A DNA stretch of 64,000 nt from FEN-1219 sp963810755 (GCA_963810755.1 CAWEOP010000003.1:1240001-1304000), one strand, 5' to 3'; counted from the first letter of the stretch, positions 1-9,303 are shown. Numbers and translations are program-made. Notes: generated by a model not told the origin, from the sequence alone.

Positions 1-213
1 TCCCTCGACGGCCCATTCCTGGTCTTTGCCGTCCGCGCCTTTGACCGTGAGGTACAACCAGGTGTGCGGATTCATCCATCGCCACTCTTTGACCGTGCCG
101 GTCAGAGTGATGATCTTGTCGACCTGGTAGGCCGAGTTGCTGTGATGCGCTAGTGCCGGAACCGCCGCAAGAGCGAGCGCGGCCGACAGCAGCAGCGTGA
201 CGCGATTTCGCAT
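1..213 (-). CDS. DUF6152 family exported protein (C-terminus cut by window edge)
   Basis: The reverse strand from the ATG at 213 encodes 71 residues that run off the window. An N-terminal signal peptide ends near ...VPALAHHS, and the mature start HHS followed by a strand ending in MNPHTWLYL is the pattern of DUF6152, a small periplasmic family of unknown function. A second member lies at 9304 with the matching VNPHAWLHV segment. The two genes are paralogues by eye. Members of this family often sit near PQQ dehydrogenases, and here one lies 3 kb downstream of such a gene. The molecular function is not known. Confidence 0.8.
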   Translation of the reverse strand, partial: MRNRVTLLLSAALALAAVPALAHHSNSAYQVDKIITLTGTVKEWRWMNPHTWLYLTVKGADGKDQEWAVEG

Positions 214-443
214 GGCGCAGACCCCCCCTCGTCGAATCAGGATCGCCGTGTGTCCACGGACCACGATGCCGATGACTTGCCCGCGAATCGTGGCGCTGCG
301 CGACGTTGAAGTCCAGGACGGAGCGGCGGGCGTCTGACCGTCTCGTGAGCCGGCTCGCCGAAAGATCAACTGCCCGGATTCTTGCGTTGACCCTTGGATC
401 GACCGGCCCCTACCATTGAGCGCGACTTCGGGCGGGCGGAGAT

Positions 444-881
444 ATGTCGACGACGTTCCTGAATCCCCGAGACGTTCACGCACCCGTGGGCCCGTACTCG
501 CACACGGCTGTCGTTGCGCAGGGGACGGAGCTCATCTTCATCTCTGGGCAAGTCGGGATGCGTCCCGACGGGTCGATTCCCTCCGCGTTCGGCGACCAAG
601 CCGAGCTCACCTTCCAGAACGTTCGTGCTTGCCTGGCAGCACATGGGCTCGGCGTCGAGGCAGTCGTAAAGCTCGGGGTGTTCGTGCTGCCCGGGCAGGA
701 CTTCCAGCTTCTGCGTGCGGTTCGGGAGCGGCACTTCGGTACGCATCGCCCGACCTCTACCACGGTCTACGTGCCGCAGTTGGCGAGCCCAGCGTTCCTG
801 CTCGAAGTCGAGGCGATTGCCATCAAAGCATCGCAACTGGTCGACCGCGGGCGAAAACAGGATCGGGCAACGGAAGGGTAA
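444..881 (+). CDS. Rid (YjgF/YER057c/UK114) family protein lacking the RidA arginine
   Basis: A 145-residue protein starts at the ATG preceded by GGCGGAGAT. It shows the Rid fold landmarks: VGPYSHTAVV near residues 15-24, ISGQVG near 33, and the C-terminal strand LLEVEAIAI. RidA enzymes hydrolyse reactive enamine/imine intermediates and need an arginine (Arg105 in E. coli) 15 residues before the EIEAIA strand. Aligning that strand by eye puts a threonine there, in PTSTTVYV. This therefore looks like one of the Rid subfamilies without canonical imine deaminase activity. It is the first gene of a forward run; the next gene starts 10 bases downstream. Confidence 0.88.
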   Translation: MSTTFLNPRDVHAPVGPYSHTAVVAQGTELIFISGQVGMRPDGSIPSAFGDQAELTFQNVRACLAAHGLGVEAVVKLGVFVLPGQDFQLLRAVRERHFGTHRPTSTTVYVPQLASPAFLLEVEAIAIKASQLVDRGRKQDRATEG

Positions 882-890
882 AGGACACGC

Positions 891-1778
891 GTGAGTGCGC
901 GACTCGCAATCACGGGCGCATCGGGGCAGCTCGGCCGCCGGACGGCGGAGCTCGTGTTGGCACAGTGCGCGCCGCGCGACGTGATACTCGCGACGCGCAC
1001 GCCAAGCGCGCTCGCCGAGCTTGGCGGCGCGCGGCGTAGAGGTGCGGCACGCGGACTTCGACGACCCTGCGTCGCTGCGGGCCGCGTTCGCGGGCGCGGA
1101 GCGGCTGCTGCATCGTGAGCGCCACGGACTTGCCGCGGCGAACCGCGCAGCATCAAGCCGCGATCGCCGCGGCCAAGGCGGCCGGCGTGCGCCACGTGAT
1201 CTATACCTCGGGCTCGAAGCCCGCTCCGCCAAATCCCGCCGTGGTCGCGCCGAGCCACTACGCTACCGAGCAGGCGCTTGCGGCGAGCGGTCTCGCCTGG
1301 ACCGTGCTGCGCAACAGCCTCTACGCGGACTATCAAGTTGCCGAGGCGAAGCGCGCCGTGGAAACGGGGCAGCTCGTCCACAACCGCGGCGACGGCCGCG
1401 TCGCCTACGTCGCGCGCGACGACTGCGCCGCGGCCGCGGCCGCCGTGCTGCTTCAAGGCGGGCACGACCGCGCCGCGTACGACATCACGGGCCGCGAGAC
1501 GTACACCGCTGCCGCGCTCGCGGCGCTCTACGGCGAGCTCGGCGGACGGCGCGTGGAAGCTCGATCCATCGACGATACGGCATTCGTCGCAGGCCTCGTC
1601 GGCGATTCGGCTGCCGACGATCATCTTCGCTACGGTGCCGAGCTCCTGGCGTCGTTTGGCCGTGCCATCCGGACGGGCTATCTCGATAGCTGTAGTGACG
1701 CGGTTGCGAAGCTCACGGGGCGCCCCGCGTGTACGCTGCGCGAAGTGCTCGCGCCGCATTTGGGATCAGGAAGTCTAA
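891..1778 (+). CDS. NAD(P)-binding SDR/NmrA-type oxidoreductase, split by frameshifts
   Basis: The protein begins MSARLAITGASGQLGRRTAE, with the Rossmann dinucleotide motif TGASGQLG at residues 7-14. It continues through HADFDDPASL, GVRHVIYTSG and ETYTAAALAALYG, as in the atypical SDR/NmrA group that includes quinone oxidoreductase 2 (QorB). No single frame carries it. The conserved sequence moves forward one frame near 1022 (AELGG to AARGVEV), again near 1112 (LLH to IVSATDLP), and probably a third time near 1770, which puts the stop TAA at 1776-1778, just before the next ATG. Removing one base at each site gives about 294 residues, a normal family length. I read the breaks as sequence errors rather than gene decay. 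Confidence 0.8.
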
Positions 1779-1780
1779 CG

Positions 1781-2231
1781 ATGAAAGCTACGGTCGATCG
1801 TCGCAGTGGTCGCGGGCCTGGTCGTCTGGGCCGTCACGTTCCCCGTGTTGGCGGTCCTCGAGGCCCAGTTCTGGCCTGCGCTGACCGAGGCCACCCGGAC
1901 TTATTTCGAAACGCAAAGCTACGCCGTTTTCAACACGGCCATGCTCGCATCGTTTCAAGCGATGTGGCCGGTGACGAACGCAGCGGCTGGGCTCGTCACG
2001 GGGCTGATCGCCAAACGGCGCGCCGAGGTCTGGCTCTTGTGCGCCATCCTCTTCGCGTACTTTGCCTACAATCATCTTTGGGCGCTCTGGGACGACCTGC
2101 CGCTCTGGTACAACCTCTTGGTGGTCCCCCTCGTCGTGCCGTTCGTTCTCGGCGGGGGTGTCGTCGCTCAGCTGCTCAGAGCTCGTGGCGTGGAGCGCGC
2201 CACGGCGACGGTGAGTGAGACCGGGCGATGA
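1781..2231 (+). CDS. Small multi-pass membrane protein (one frameshift at its start)
   Basis: The ATG at 1781 has AGGAAG nine bases upstream and follows the previous stop by two bases. After the third base of the second codon one extra A appears to be present. Without it the protein reads MKLRSIVAVVAGLVVWAVTF and continues in the long frame to 2231, about 149 residues. As the sequence stands, the first in-frame start is a GTG at 1806. The protein has about four hydrophobic segments (N-terminus, around AMLASFQAMW, LCAILFAYFAY and VVPLVVPFVLGGGVV). I do not recognise a family. Its stop overlaps the next start as ATGA, so the genes are probably translationally coupled. Confidence 0.65.
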
Positions 2232-2458
2232 ACGCTGCGACGCCTACTTCGTTACCTGAGCACGATGGACTGCCAGACGTCCGCGACGGGCTCACTCGCG
2301 AAGAGCGCGTGGTCTTGTATGTCCTGCACGAGACCCAGAAGGAGCGCGGCGGCCGCAACGTTCCTACGGCGATGCTGTGGGGACGCGTCTGCGAGCACTT
2401 CTATATCGGCCCCGAAGAGCTGTCGGCGATGCTTGCGCGACTCGGCGCGCGGAAGTAG
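2228..2458 (+). CDS. Hypothetical 76-residue protein
   Basis: A short acidic, soluble protein whose ATG overlaps the TGA of the upstream membrane protein gene by four bases, a usual sign of coupling. It has no signal peptide or membrane segment. The segment LTREERVVLYVLHETQKE followed by VCEHFYIGPEELSAMLARLG is predicted helical and could form a small helix-turn-helix-like unit, but no motif is strong enough to name. It ends the forward run that starts with the Rid protein and converges on gltX, 15 bases away. Confidence 0.6.
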   Translation: MNAATPTSLPEHDGLPDVRDGLTREERVVLYVLHETQKERGGRNVPTAMLWGRVCEHFYIGPEELSAMLARLGARK

Positions 2459-2473
2459 CGGCCGCGGAAACCG

Positions 2474-4036
2474 TCAGCCGCCGGCCGCGATCGCCCGCTT
2501 GATTCGCGCGAGCGATCGCTCGCGGCCGAGGATCGCGAGCGCGTCGTAGAGCCCCAGCCCGACGGTTCGCCCGGTGACGGCCAGACGCAGCGGGTGGATC
2601 AGCTGGCCGACCTTCAGCCCGCGCTCCGCGACGAAGGCTTTGAGCTCGTTCTCGAGCGTCGCCGGCTCGAACGTTCCGACGGTCTCGAGGCGTAACGCGA
2701 AATCTCGCAGCAGCTCCGCGGCACCTTGGGCCTTGATCTGCTTGTCGAACTCCGCGCCGCTGCAAGGCAGCGCGTCGTCCGCGACGAAGAACTCGCTGAA
2801 CATCAGGATATCGCCCGTCGTCTTGATTCGATCGCCTGCGGCCGCGATCACGCGGCCGACGTAAGCGTCGGTGCCGGCGGGTGCCGGTTCGGCGACGAGC
2901 TTCGCCCGCTGCAAGTACCCGAGCGCCGCAGGCACCTTGCTCGCGATCGGGATCGCGCGCATGTGGCGATCCTGAAACGCCCAGAGCTTCTGCGGATCGA
3001 AGCTCGCGGGCGACTTGTTCACGCGCTCGAGCGTGAACAGCTCGATCATCTCCGCGCGCGAAAACTCCTCGCGCGAGTCGTCGAGCGACCACCCGAGCAG
3101 CAACAGGTAATTGAGTATGGCGTCGGGCGAATAACCCGCCACGCGATAGAAATCGACGACCACGGGGTTGAACGTCTCGGGCGTCGTCGGATGACCGATC
3201 TTCGCCGCGATGTCGAGTCCGTGGTCGTAGAGGCGTTTGAAATCCGGGTTCTTCAGGTACTGCGCGATCTTTCGTTTGCTCAGCTTGTTCTGGCTGCCCG
3301 GCTCGGCGACGTACGGCAGGTGGGCGAACTCGGGCAGCGCGTAGCCCAGGCCCTGGAGGATGAAGATCTGGCGCGGGGTATTGGAGAGGTGCTCGATCGC
3401 TCGGATCACGTGCGTGATGCGGAAGTCGTGATCGTCGACGGCGCTTGCCAAGTGATAGAGACACGTGCCGTCCGCCCGCTGCACGACGTGATCCTGCTCG
3501 TTGGCCCAGTCGAACGCGACGTCGCCGCGCACGAGGTCGTGAAAGCGGCATTGACCCTCGCGCGGCATCTTGAGCCGCACGACTCCCTTGCGCCCTTCCG
3601 CTTCGAACCGTCTCGCGTCGGCGTCGGTTGCGGCCATCCACGTGCGGCTGTAGAGGAACGCGCGCTTGTCCTTCTCGGCGGCGGTCCGCTCGGCCTGGAT
3701 CTCCTCGGTAGTCGCGTAGTCGCGATACGCGTGGCCCGTTTCGAGCAGACGCGCGACGGCCGCCCGGTAGGCCTCGTGCCGTTGCGACTGGAAGTACGGG
3801 GCATGCGGTCCGCCGACCTCGGGGCCCTCGTCCCAATCGATGCCGAGCCAGCGGAAACCGTCGAGGATGGGTTGCAGCGCCTCGGCGACGTTGCGTTGCT
3901 GGTCGGTGTCGTCGATGCGCAGCAAGAACTGGCCGCCGTGCTTGCGCGAGAAGAGCCAATTGAATAGGGCGGTGCGGACTCCGCCGATGTGCAGATAACC
4001 GGTGGGGCTCGGTGCGAATCGAGTGCGTACTGTCAT
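2474..4036 (-). CDS. gltX: Glutamyl-tRNA synthetase
   Basis: A 520-residue class I aminoacyl-tRNA synthetase that charges tRNA-Glu with glutamate in the cytoplasm. The ATP-binding HIGH motif appears as HIGG at residues 16-19 in RFAPSPTGYLHIGG. The second signature appears as KLSKRK near residue 250. The LLRIDDTD segment and the C-terminal anticodon-binding region (PLRLAVTGR, LYDALAILGRE) are complete. I chose MTVRTRFAPSP as the start; an in-frame ATG 18 codons upstream only adds unconserved residues. The stretch ILDGFRWLGIDWDEGP followed by YFQSQRHEAYR resembles the Planctomycetes/Acidobacteria type more than the usual gammaproteobacterial GltX. The gene is unbroken. Confidence 0.97.
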   Translation of the reverse strand: MTVRTRFAPSPTGYLHIGGVRTALFNWLFSRKHGGQFLLRIDDTDQQRNVAEALQPILDGFRWLGIDWDEGPEVGGPHAPYFQSQRHEAYRAAVARLLETGHAYRDYATTEEIQAERTAAEKDKRAFLYSRTWMAATDADARRFEAEGRKGVVRLKMPREGQCRFHDLVRGDVAFDWANEQDHVVQRADGTCLYHLASAVDDHDFRITHVIRAIEHLSNTPRQIFILQGLGYALPEFAHLPYVAEPGSQNKLSKRKIAQYLKNPDFKRLYDHGLDIAAKIGHPTTPETFNPVVVDFYRVAGYSPDAILNYLLLLGWSLDDSREEFSRAEMIELFTLERVNKSPASFDPQKLWAFQDRHMRAIPIASKVPAALGYLQRAKLVAEPAPAGTDAYVGRVIAAAGDRIKTTGDILMFSEFFVADDALPCSGAEFDKQIKAQGAAELLRDFALRLETVGTFEPATLENELKAFVAERGLKVGQLIHPLRLAVTGRTVGLGLYDALAILGRERSLARIKRAIAAGG

Positions 4037-4132
4037 GCCGTCCTCGTCGAGAAGCGCCGCACGATACTCCGACGTGGCGGCCCAAGCCACGTCGAGCTTC
4101 GTGCCGGGAGGCGATCGGCGAGCGGGTACGCG

Positions 4133-4705
4133 CTATTTCTTGTTGAGCTCGTCCGCGATCCAGAACTTGGTTCCGGAAACGTCGGCGCTCGCCATCAGTC
4201 CCTTGCTTCCGATCTGGAAGTAGGCGACGCCGTTGAAGAACGTCGACGACACCTCGGCGGCCGAGCTTCCGGCCGTCGCCTGCGCGGTCGCGGCCGAGTC
4301 CCAGCCGCCCTTCTGGAACGTCGCGAATGTCTCCGGCGTCTCGAACAGGATCACGATGTCGTAGCGGCTCACGCCGATCGTGAAGCCGACGCTCGCGGCG
4401 CCCATCCGCATGTAAGTGCGGGCGCCGGACTTCTTGTCCACGGCCACGCCCTCGCCGCCGGCCCCGGACGCGCCGAGCCCCGCCTTCGTCACCTTGAAAA
4501 CGGCGTAGCCGGCGGCTTTGCTGTAAAGCTCGGGGGCACCCTTCATGGTTTGAAAGTCTTTGAGAATCGCCACCGTATCGGTATCGATCTTGGCGCGGTG
4601 CTTCGCCGCCTCGGAGTCTGCCTCTTGGGCCGCGACCACATGAAACCCGAACAGCAATAGGATCGAGAGGCTCGACCAGATTCGGTGACTACGCAGACTC
4701 ATCAT
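4133..4705 (-). CDS. SYLF-domain (Ysc84-like) exported lipid-binding protein
   Basis: A 190-residue protein starting at the first of two adjacent ATGs, with CAGGAGAAAGCC upstream. A signal peptide (about residues 1-26, SILLLFGFHVVAAQEA) precedes the SYLF region, seen in LYSKAAGYAVFKVTKAG, GGEGVAV, YMRMGAASVGFTIGVSRYD and the C-terminal ADVSGTKFWIADE. SYLF proteins bind phosphoinositides in eukaryotes; bacterial members are exported and poorly understood. It is transcribed in the same direction as the SnoaL-like gene upstream, with a 166-base gap. Confidence 0.85.
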   Translation of the reverse strand: MMSLRSHRIWSSLSILLLFGFHVVAAQEADSEAAKHRAKIDTDTVAILKDFQTMKGAPELYSKAAGYAVFKVTKAGLGASGAGGEGVAVDKKSGARTYMRMGAASVGFTIGVSRYDIVILFETPETFATFQKGGWDSAATAQATAGSSAAEVSSTFFNGVAYFQIGSKGLMASADVSGTKFWIADELNKK

Positions 4706-4871
4706 GGCTTTCTCCTGAGCTTGTTGGGCCGGGCGGTACCAGTCAGAGACGTTCCCGGCGAAACTTCGAATGCTACGCGCAAAACGCGCGCTCGGGGATG
4801 AAGAACGCCGGCGTTCGTCCGCGCGGCGGCAGTTCCGCAGGCGGTCCACACGCTCCGCGCGGCGGCGTGGC

Positions 4872-5411
4872 TCACCGCCGCAGCGGTGATATGTCCGACA
4901 CCGATTGCCGCCGCAAGAACTTCCAGTGGCCGTTCTCGCGGATGAATTGGTCGTCGTAGTGGCCGAGGTAGGTCGGCTTCGGCGCATCGTCGCTGCCGGG
5001 CGTGATGTAGAGCCATTTCGTCGTCGCCGAGGCGCGGTCGCCCTCGATCTTGATCTGATCGTTCGTCAGCACGTGAAACGTTCCCGACCCGTTCGGCAGC
5101 GGGTTGTGACCGATGCTCTTATCCATCAGCGCGAAGATGGCCTCGGGGCCCTTCGCCGTGCCGAGCCCGCCGATCCATTCGCCGTCGGTCGCGAAGAGGC
5201 TCGCGAACATCCGGTAGTCGCGGTGATCGTGCGCCTGCCCGTACGCGAGGATGAGCGCGCGGATCTCCTCGCGGTCCTCGAGCACCTGAACGCGGGCCGC
5301 GACCGCCGCGAGATCATCGGCGTGCACCGGCCGTGGTGCGAAAGCGCCGAGCGCGACGACGAATATCGTCGCGAGCGTCGTAACGGTGGAGCGGAGCAGC
5401 TGAACGCGCAT
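4872..5411 (-). CDS. Exported SnoaL-like (NTF2-fold) protein
   Basis: A 179-residue protein with a signal peptide ending near PVHADD, followed by a single SnoaL-like domain. The signature helix LEDREEIRALILAYGQAHDHRDY and the strand LYITPGSDDA, ending in RENGHWKFLRRQ, match the ring-hydroxylase-beta-like/NTF2 fold used by polyketide cyclases, dehydratases and isomerases. The active-site pattern is not specific enough to give a reaction. Export is unusual for enzymes of the family but common in this window; a second exported member is at 56392. Confidence 0.8.
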   Translation of the reverse strand: MRVQLLRSTVTTLATIFVVALGAFAPRPVHADDLAAVAARVQVLEDREEIRALILAYGQAHDHRDYRMFASLFATDGEWIGGLGTAKGPEAIFALMDKSIGHNPLPNGSGTFHVLTNDQIKIEGDRASATTKWLYITPGSDDAPKPTYLGHYDDQFIRENGHWKFLRRQSVSDISPLRR

Positions 5412-5482
5412 GAAATCCCCCGGACTATTCTTGGCGGCTGTGCCGCGCGCGTAGCTTATACCGGGGGCCCCGGCTGCGCGCT

Positions 5483-6121
5483 TCAAGCACCCGCAGCGAT
5501 TTGCCGCAGCGCCTGCTCGAACACCGCGCTCGGCTGCCCGCCCGAGATCAGGTGCTTGCGCTCGATCACGATCGCCGGCACGGAGTGGATCCCGATCTCC
5601 TGCCAAAACCGCTCGGCGGCGCGCACCTCATCGGTGAAGGCGCCCGACTCGAGCACCTCGCGCGCGCGCTCGACGGGCAAGCCAGCTCGGCCCGCGAGCT
5701 CGAGCAGCACGTCGTGCGCACCGGGGTTGCGGCCTTCGCCATGGTAGGCCGTCAGCAATTCGCGCTTGAGCGTGCGCTGCGCGCCGGGTGCGCCCTCTGC
5801 GCCGGCCCAAAGAAGCAGACGGTGCGCATCGAACGTGTTCCACACCTGCTTGCGGACGCCGAAGTTGAAACCCTCGGCGGCGCCGCGCTCGGCGATGCGC
5901 GCGTGGCCCTCCGCGAGCTGTGCGTCGGACATGCCGTACTTGCCCTGCAGATACTGCTTCGCGTCGGCGCCCTCGGGCGGCATGTCGGGATTGAGCTCGA
6001 ACGGCTGCATGTGCAGCTCGACGGGGATGTCCGCGCCGATGCGTTCCAACGCGCGTTCCAGCGCGCTGAAGCCCACGGCGCACCAAGGGCAGGCCACGTC
6101 CGATACGAAGTCGATTCTCAT
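5483..6121 (-). CDS. DsbA-family oxidoreductase, FrnE-like
   Basis: A 212-residue cytoplasmic thioredoxin-fold protein. The redox motif CPWC lies at residues 11-14 in DFVSDVACPWCAVG, followed by a long helical insertion and the cis-proline strand HSVPAIVIERKHLISGGQP. This arrangement is the FrnE/2-hydroxychromene-2-carboxylate-isomerase branch of DsbA. FrnE proteins act as cytosolic disulfide isomerases. No signal peptide is present. The gene is divergent from the PQQ dehydrogenase starting 114 bases away. Confidence 0.92.
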   Translation of the reverse strand: MRIDFVSDVACPWCAVGFSALERALERIGADIPVELHMQPFELNPDMPPEGADAKQYLQGKYGMSDAQLAEGHARIAERGAAEGFNFGVRKQVWNTFDAHRLLLWAGAEGAPGAQRTLKRELLTAYHGEGRNPGAHDVLLELAGRAGLPVERAREVLESGAFTDEVRAAERFWQEIGIHSVPAIVIERKHLISGGQPSAVFEQALRQIAAGA

Positions 6122-6234
6122 CGCCCGGGTCGTCTCAGCGGAAGGTCGGTGTCTCGTCGAAGCTGCGGTAGTCGTGCACGATTGTAGCGGATTCCCTAGT
6201 ATTGACCGCGATATCCCAGGGGGCGAGCCGAACA

Positions 6235-8208
6235 ATGACAACGAACACTTGGCGCGCGGTGCTGGCCGCCGTCCTACTCGGCACCGCGGCGTCGGCGCTC
6301 GCTCAGTCGGGCGGCGCGCAGCGCGCCACTGACGCCGGGTGGCCGACTTTCGGCGGCGACTTGGGATCCACGCGCTACTCCGCGCTCGATCAAATCAACG
6401 CGACCAACTTCGGCAAGCTCGAGGTCGCCTGGCGGTACAACACGGCGAACCTGGGTCCGACACCGGAGTTTCGCTTTCAGAGCACGCCGCTCGTGGTCGA
6501 CGGCGTGCTTTACACGACGGGCGGCTCGCGCCGTGCGGTCACGGCACTCGACGCCGCGACCGGCGAGCAGCTGTGGGTATACAGCCTGAACGAAGGTGCG
6601 CGCGGCGTGGGTGCGGCGCGCAGGTTGTCGGGCCGAGGGCTCGCGTTCTGGCAGAAGGGCAGCGACAAGCGCGTGGTCTACGTGACGCCGGGCTATCAGT
6701 TGATCGCGCTGAATGCGGAAACCGGCCGCCCGATCGAGGGCTTCGGCAGAGGGCGGCAACGTCGATCTGTGGACAACGCTCGATCAAGGCGACGATTGGG
6801 ACAAGGGTCAGATCGGCACGCACTCGCCGCCGACCATCGCGAACGACGTCGTCATGGTCGGCGCCGCGCACACGCCGCTCGCGCCCGCGGACCAAGCGAA
6901 CAACGTGATCGGCTACGTCCGCGGCTTCGACGTCGTCACGGGCAAGCTGCTCTGGACGTTCCACACGATCCCAAGGCGCGGCGAGCCCGGCTACGAGACG
7001 TGGCTCGCCGGCTCGGCCGAGAAGGGGAAGGGCGCCGGCAACGCGGGCGTCTGGGCGACGATTTCGGCGGACGAGCAGCTCGGGCTCGCGTATCTGCCGA
7101 TCGAATCGCCGTACGGCGACATGTACGGCGGGCTGCAGGCCCGGCGCCAACCTCTACGGCGAGAGCATCGTCGCAGTGGACCTTCGCACCGGCGAACGCC
7201 GCTGGCACTTTCAGACCTCGCATCATCCGCTCTGGGACTACGACATCCCGACCGCGCCGATCCTCGTCGACGCGGTCAAGGACGGAAAAACCATAAAGGC
7301 GCTCGCACAGGCGACGAAGCAGGGCCTGCTGTTCGTGCTCAACCGCGAGACCGGCAAGCCGATCTGGCCGATCGAAGAGACGGCCGTGCCGCAGGGCAAC
7401 GTGCCGGGCGAGTGGTACTCGCCGACGCAACCGATTCCGACGCTGCGCTACGGACATCAGGGTGTCGCGACCGACGACCTCATCGATTTCACGCCGGAGC
7501 TGCGCGCCGAAGCGGAGCGTATCGTCGCGAAGCATCGGATCGGGCCGATCTACACGCCGGCCGTGCCGTTCGATCCGAACGGCCCGATCTCCACGCTGAT
7601 GGTGATGGGCGGCAGCAACTGGCCCGGCGGCGCTTACGATCCCGAATCGCACATCGTCTACGTGACGGCGAGCGTCGGCGTGAACAGCATGACGATCTGC
7701 CGCTACGCGGAAGGGTCGGCGATGCCGCACGGCATTTGCTTAGGTCGCGACGCAGGCGCGTTCGGCGGCCTGCGCGACGTGAGCGTGCAAGGCCTGCCGC
7801 TGCTCAAGCCGCCGTACGGCACGATCGCCGCGTTCGATCTCGCGAAAGGCGAAAAGATCTGGGAAATTCCGAACGGCGACGACGCCCGAGGAGATCACGA
7901 AGCACCCGGCGCTCGCCGGCGTGAACGTCGGCCGCACGGGCCGGTCCGGCCAACCGCCCGGCGCGCTCGCGACCAAGACGCTGCTGATCGCGGCGGAGCC
8001 GGGCTACGGCCCGACGCCCGACGGCAAGCGCGGCTCGATGCTGCGCGCGTACGACAAGAGAACGGGTCGTGAGCTCGCGGCGCTGCAATTGCCCGCGCCG
8101 CAGAGCGGCTCGCCGATGACCTACATGATCGAGGGCCGGCAGTATCTCGTGATCGCCGTGAGCGGCAACGACTATCCCGGGGAGCTCATCGCGTTCGCCG
8201 TGCCGTAG
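6235..8208 (+). CDS. PQQ-dependent dehydrogenase, glucose-dehydrogenase-like, split by three frameshifts
   Basis: A signal peptide ends near ASALAQ. The eight-bladed PQQ propeller begins WPTFGGDLGSTRYSALDQIN. Blade repeats include TPLVVDGVLYTTGG, LWTFHTIPRRGEPGYETW and LWDYDIPTAP, the last carrying the usual catalytic Asp, and HHPLWDYD. There is no cytochrome domain. The family oxidises sugars or alcohols in the periplasm and passes electrons to quinone or cytochrome c. The conserved sequence advances one frame near 6750 (EGFG to EGGNVDLW), 7138 (YGGLQ to PGANLYGES) and 7887 (NGD to TPEEITKHP). Removing one base at each gives 656 residues without gaps, so I treat it as one intact gene with sequence errors. 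Confidence 0.88.
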
Positions 8209-8279
8209 GCGCAGCAACTCCGCTGCGGCGAGCCAGTCGATTCGGCAAGCCGGTGCGCGCGTCGCGGCGCCGCTCGCGG

Positions 8280-9035
8280 CTAGCGATTCATTTGCTCGAG
8301 CGCGTACTGCAGCGGTTGCGGCGACACCCTCACCAATCCTTCGAATGGACCGTCCATCTCGAGGACCAGAAAGACCGCGCCCGCGACCGACAGCGAGCAC
8401 ACGAACAGTGTGCCGATGACGGTGAAGTTGCGCGGCGCGAACAGGCCGAAGCTGACGAACGTGATGCTGAGCCAGAACAGCAGAGCGGTGAGAAAGGGTG
8501 CGAGAACCGTCGTGCCGGTGCTGCTCGAGACCAACCAGCGAGCGTCGAGCGCGGCCTCCGTGAGGTTCTCCGCACGAGTGCGCAGCCACCGCTGTGCTTC
8601 GGTTTTTGGTTCGAGCGATTGAATCAATGCGGCGATCGTCTCAGCACTCTGCGCGTTCGGCACGTCGAGCTCCGGAGCACCGCCATCGGGCGGCCAGATC
8701 CGATCCATCCGGTTTTTCACTTGAGCGCGAAACAAAGCTCGCGCTTCGTCGGTTTCGGGACCGTAGCGCGCGAGAGTTCGATCGAGTGCGATGAGGTCGG
8801 TGGCGGTGTCCCGCACGGCTTTGTTGGTGACGTCGAACGAGCTCTTCGCGGAGCCGGTGACGAGCCCGAGCACCAGCGCCGTCATCGTGGCGATCAGACC
8901 GATCCCTACCTTGACCGTACCGCTCGATTCGGCATCGAGATGCTGCGGCGGAAGCACGCCGCGCAGCCACATGCCGGCGAGCGCGCCCCCGAAGGTGCAC
9001 GTCAACACGAGCGTGCCGATGACGATGGGGTTCAC
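8280..9035 (-). CDS. DUF4239 (bestrophin-like) membrane protein
   Basis: A 251-residue protein starting at a GTG (9035) with GGAGAG upstream; a TTG seven codons earlier is less likely. Its layout is a hydrophobic N-terminus (VIGTLVLTCTFGGALAG), a second segment LIATMTALVLGLVTGSAK, a soluble helical middle with LDRTLARYGPETDEAR, and two C-terminal segments (FLTALLFWLSITFVSFGLF and VIGTLFVCSLSVAGAVFLV). This is the DUF4239 pattern. The function is unknown; the resemblance to bestrophin anion channels is distant. It converges on the PQQ dehydrogenase. Confidence 0.8.
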   Translation of the reverse strand: MNPIVIGTLVLTCTFGGALAGMWLRGVLPPQHLDAESSGTVKVGIGLIATMTALVLGLVTGSAKSSFDVTNKAVRDTATDLIALDRTLARYGPETDEARALFRAQVKNRMDRIWPPDGGAPELDVPNAQSAETIAALIQSLEPKTEAQRWLRTRAENLTEAALDARWLVSSSTGTTVLAPFLTALLFWLSITFVSFGLFAPRNFTVIGTLFVCSLSVAGAVFLVLEMDGPFEGLVRVSPQPLQYALEQMNR

Positions 9036-9070
9036 GCCTCGCTCTCCGTGTAGCAAGCACTGGAATTCAT

Positions 9071-9175
9071 TTGGTCGAGCTCCGCTGTCGCGCGTCGCGG
9101 CGCGAGCCTGATATCACTCGGATCGGCGCCAAGTTTGCCGGAGATCACGATGAGTTTCGACAGGCGACGGCGAGC
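9071..9175 (-). pseudogene. hicA toxin gene relic (3' portion)
   Basis: Read on the reverse strand, this stretch encodes RRLSKLIVISGKLGADPSD and then IRLAPRRATAELDQ. The intact HicA at 19170-19367 carries RLSKPITISGRLSDD and then IRAVRNAITELDQ in the same order. The first 25 bases of the homologous block differ from the intact gene at only a few positions. Upstream the similarity fades and no start or GRGSH catalytic segment remains. No HicB follows; the DUF4239 gene begins instead. I read it as the decayed end of a second hicA. Confidence 0.7.
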
Positions 9176-9303
9176 GCATCGCGGGGCACTGCTGCTTCGC
9201 CCGCCGAAAGAACGGTTACCGGCGACGCTCGCGGCGGCTCGGAAGCGCCATCGACGCGGATCGTGCTAGCGTAGCCCGCCGGCACGGGGTTCTGGAGGGC
9301 GGA

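Noticed and set aside
2726..3967. 413-codon open frame antisense to gltX
   Set aside because: The reverse strand encodes a complete, motif-rich GltX. The antisense frame is a high-GC shadow with arginine/leucine-rich composition and no family motif.
6235..8208. PQQ dehydrogenase as a degrading pseudogene
   Set aside because: Three +1 shifts with no missing residues or stops in the conserved frames fit sequence error, not decay.
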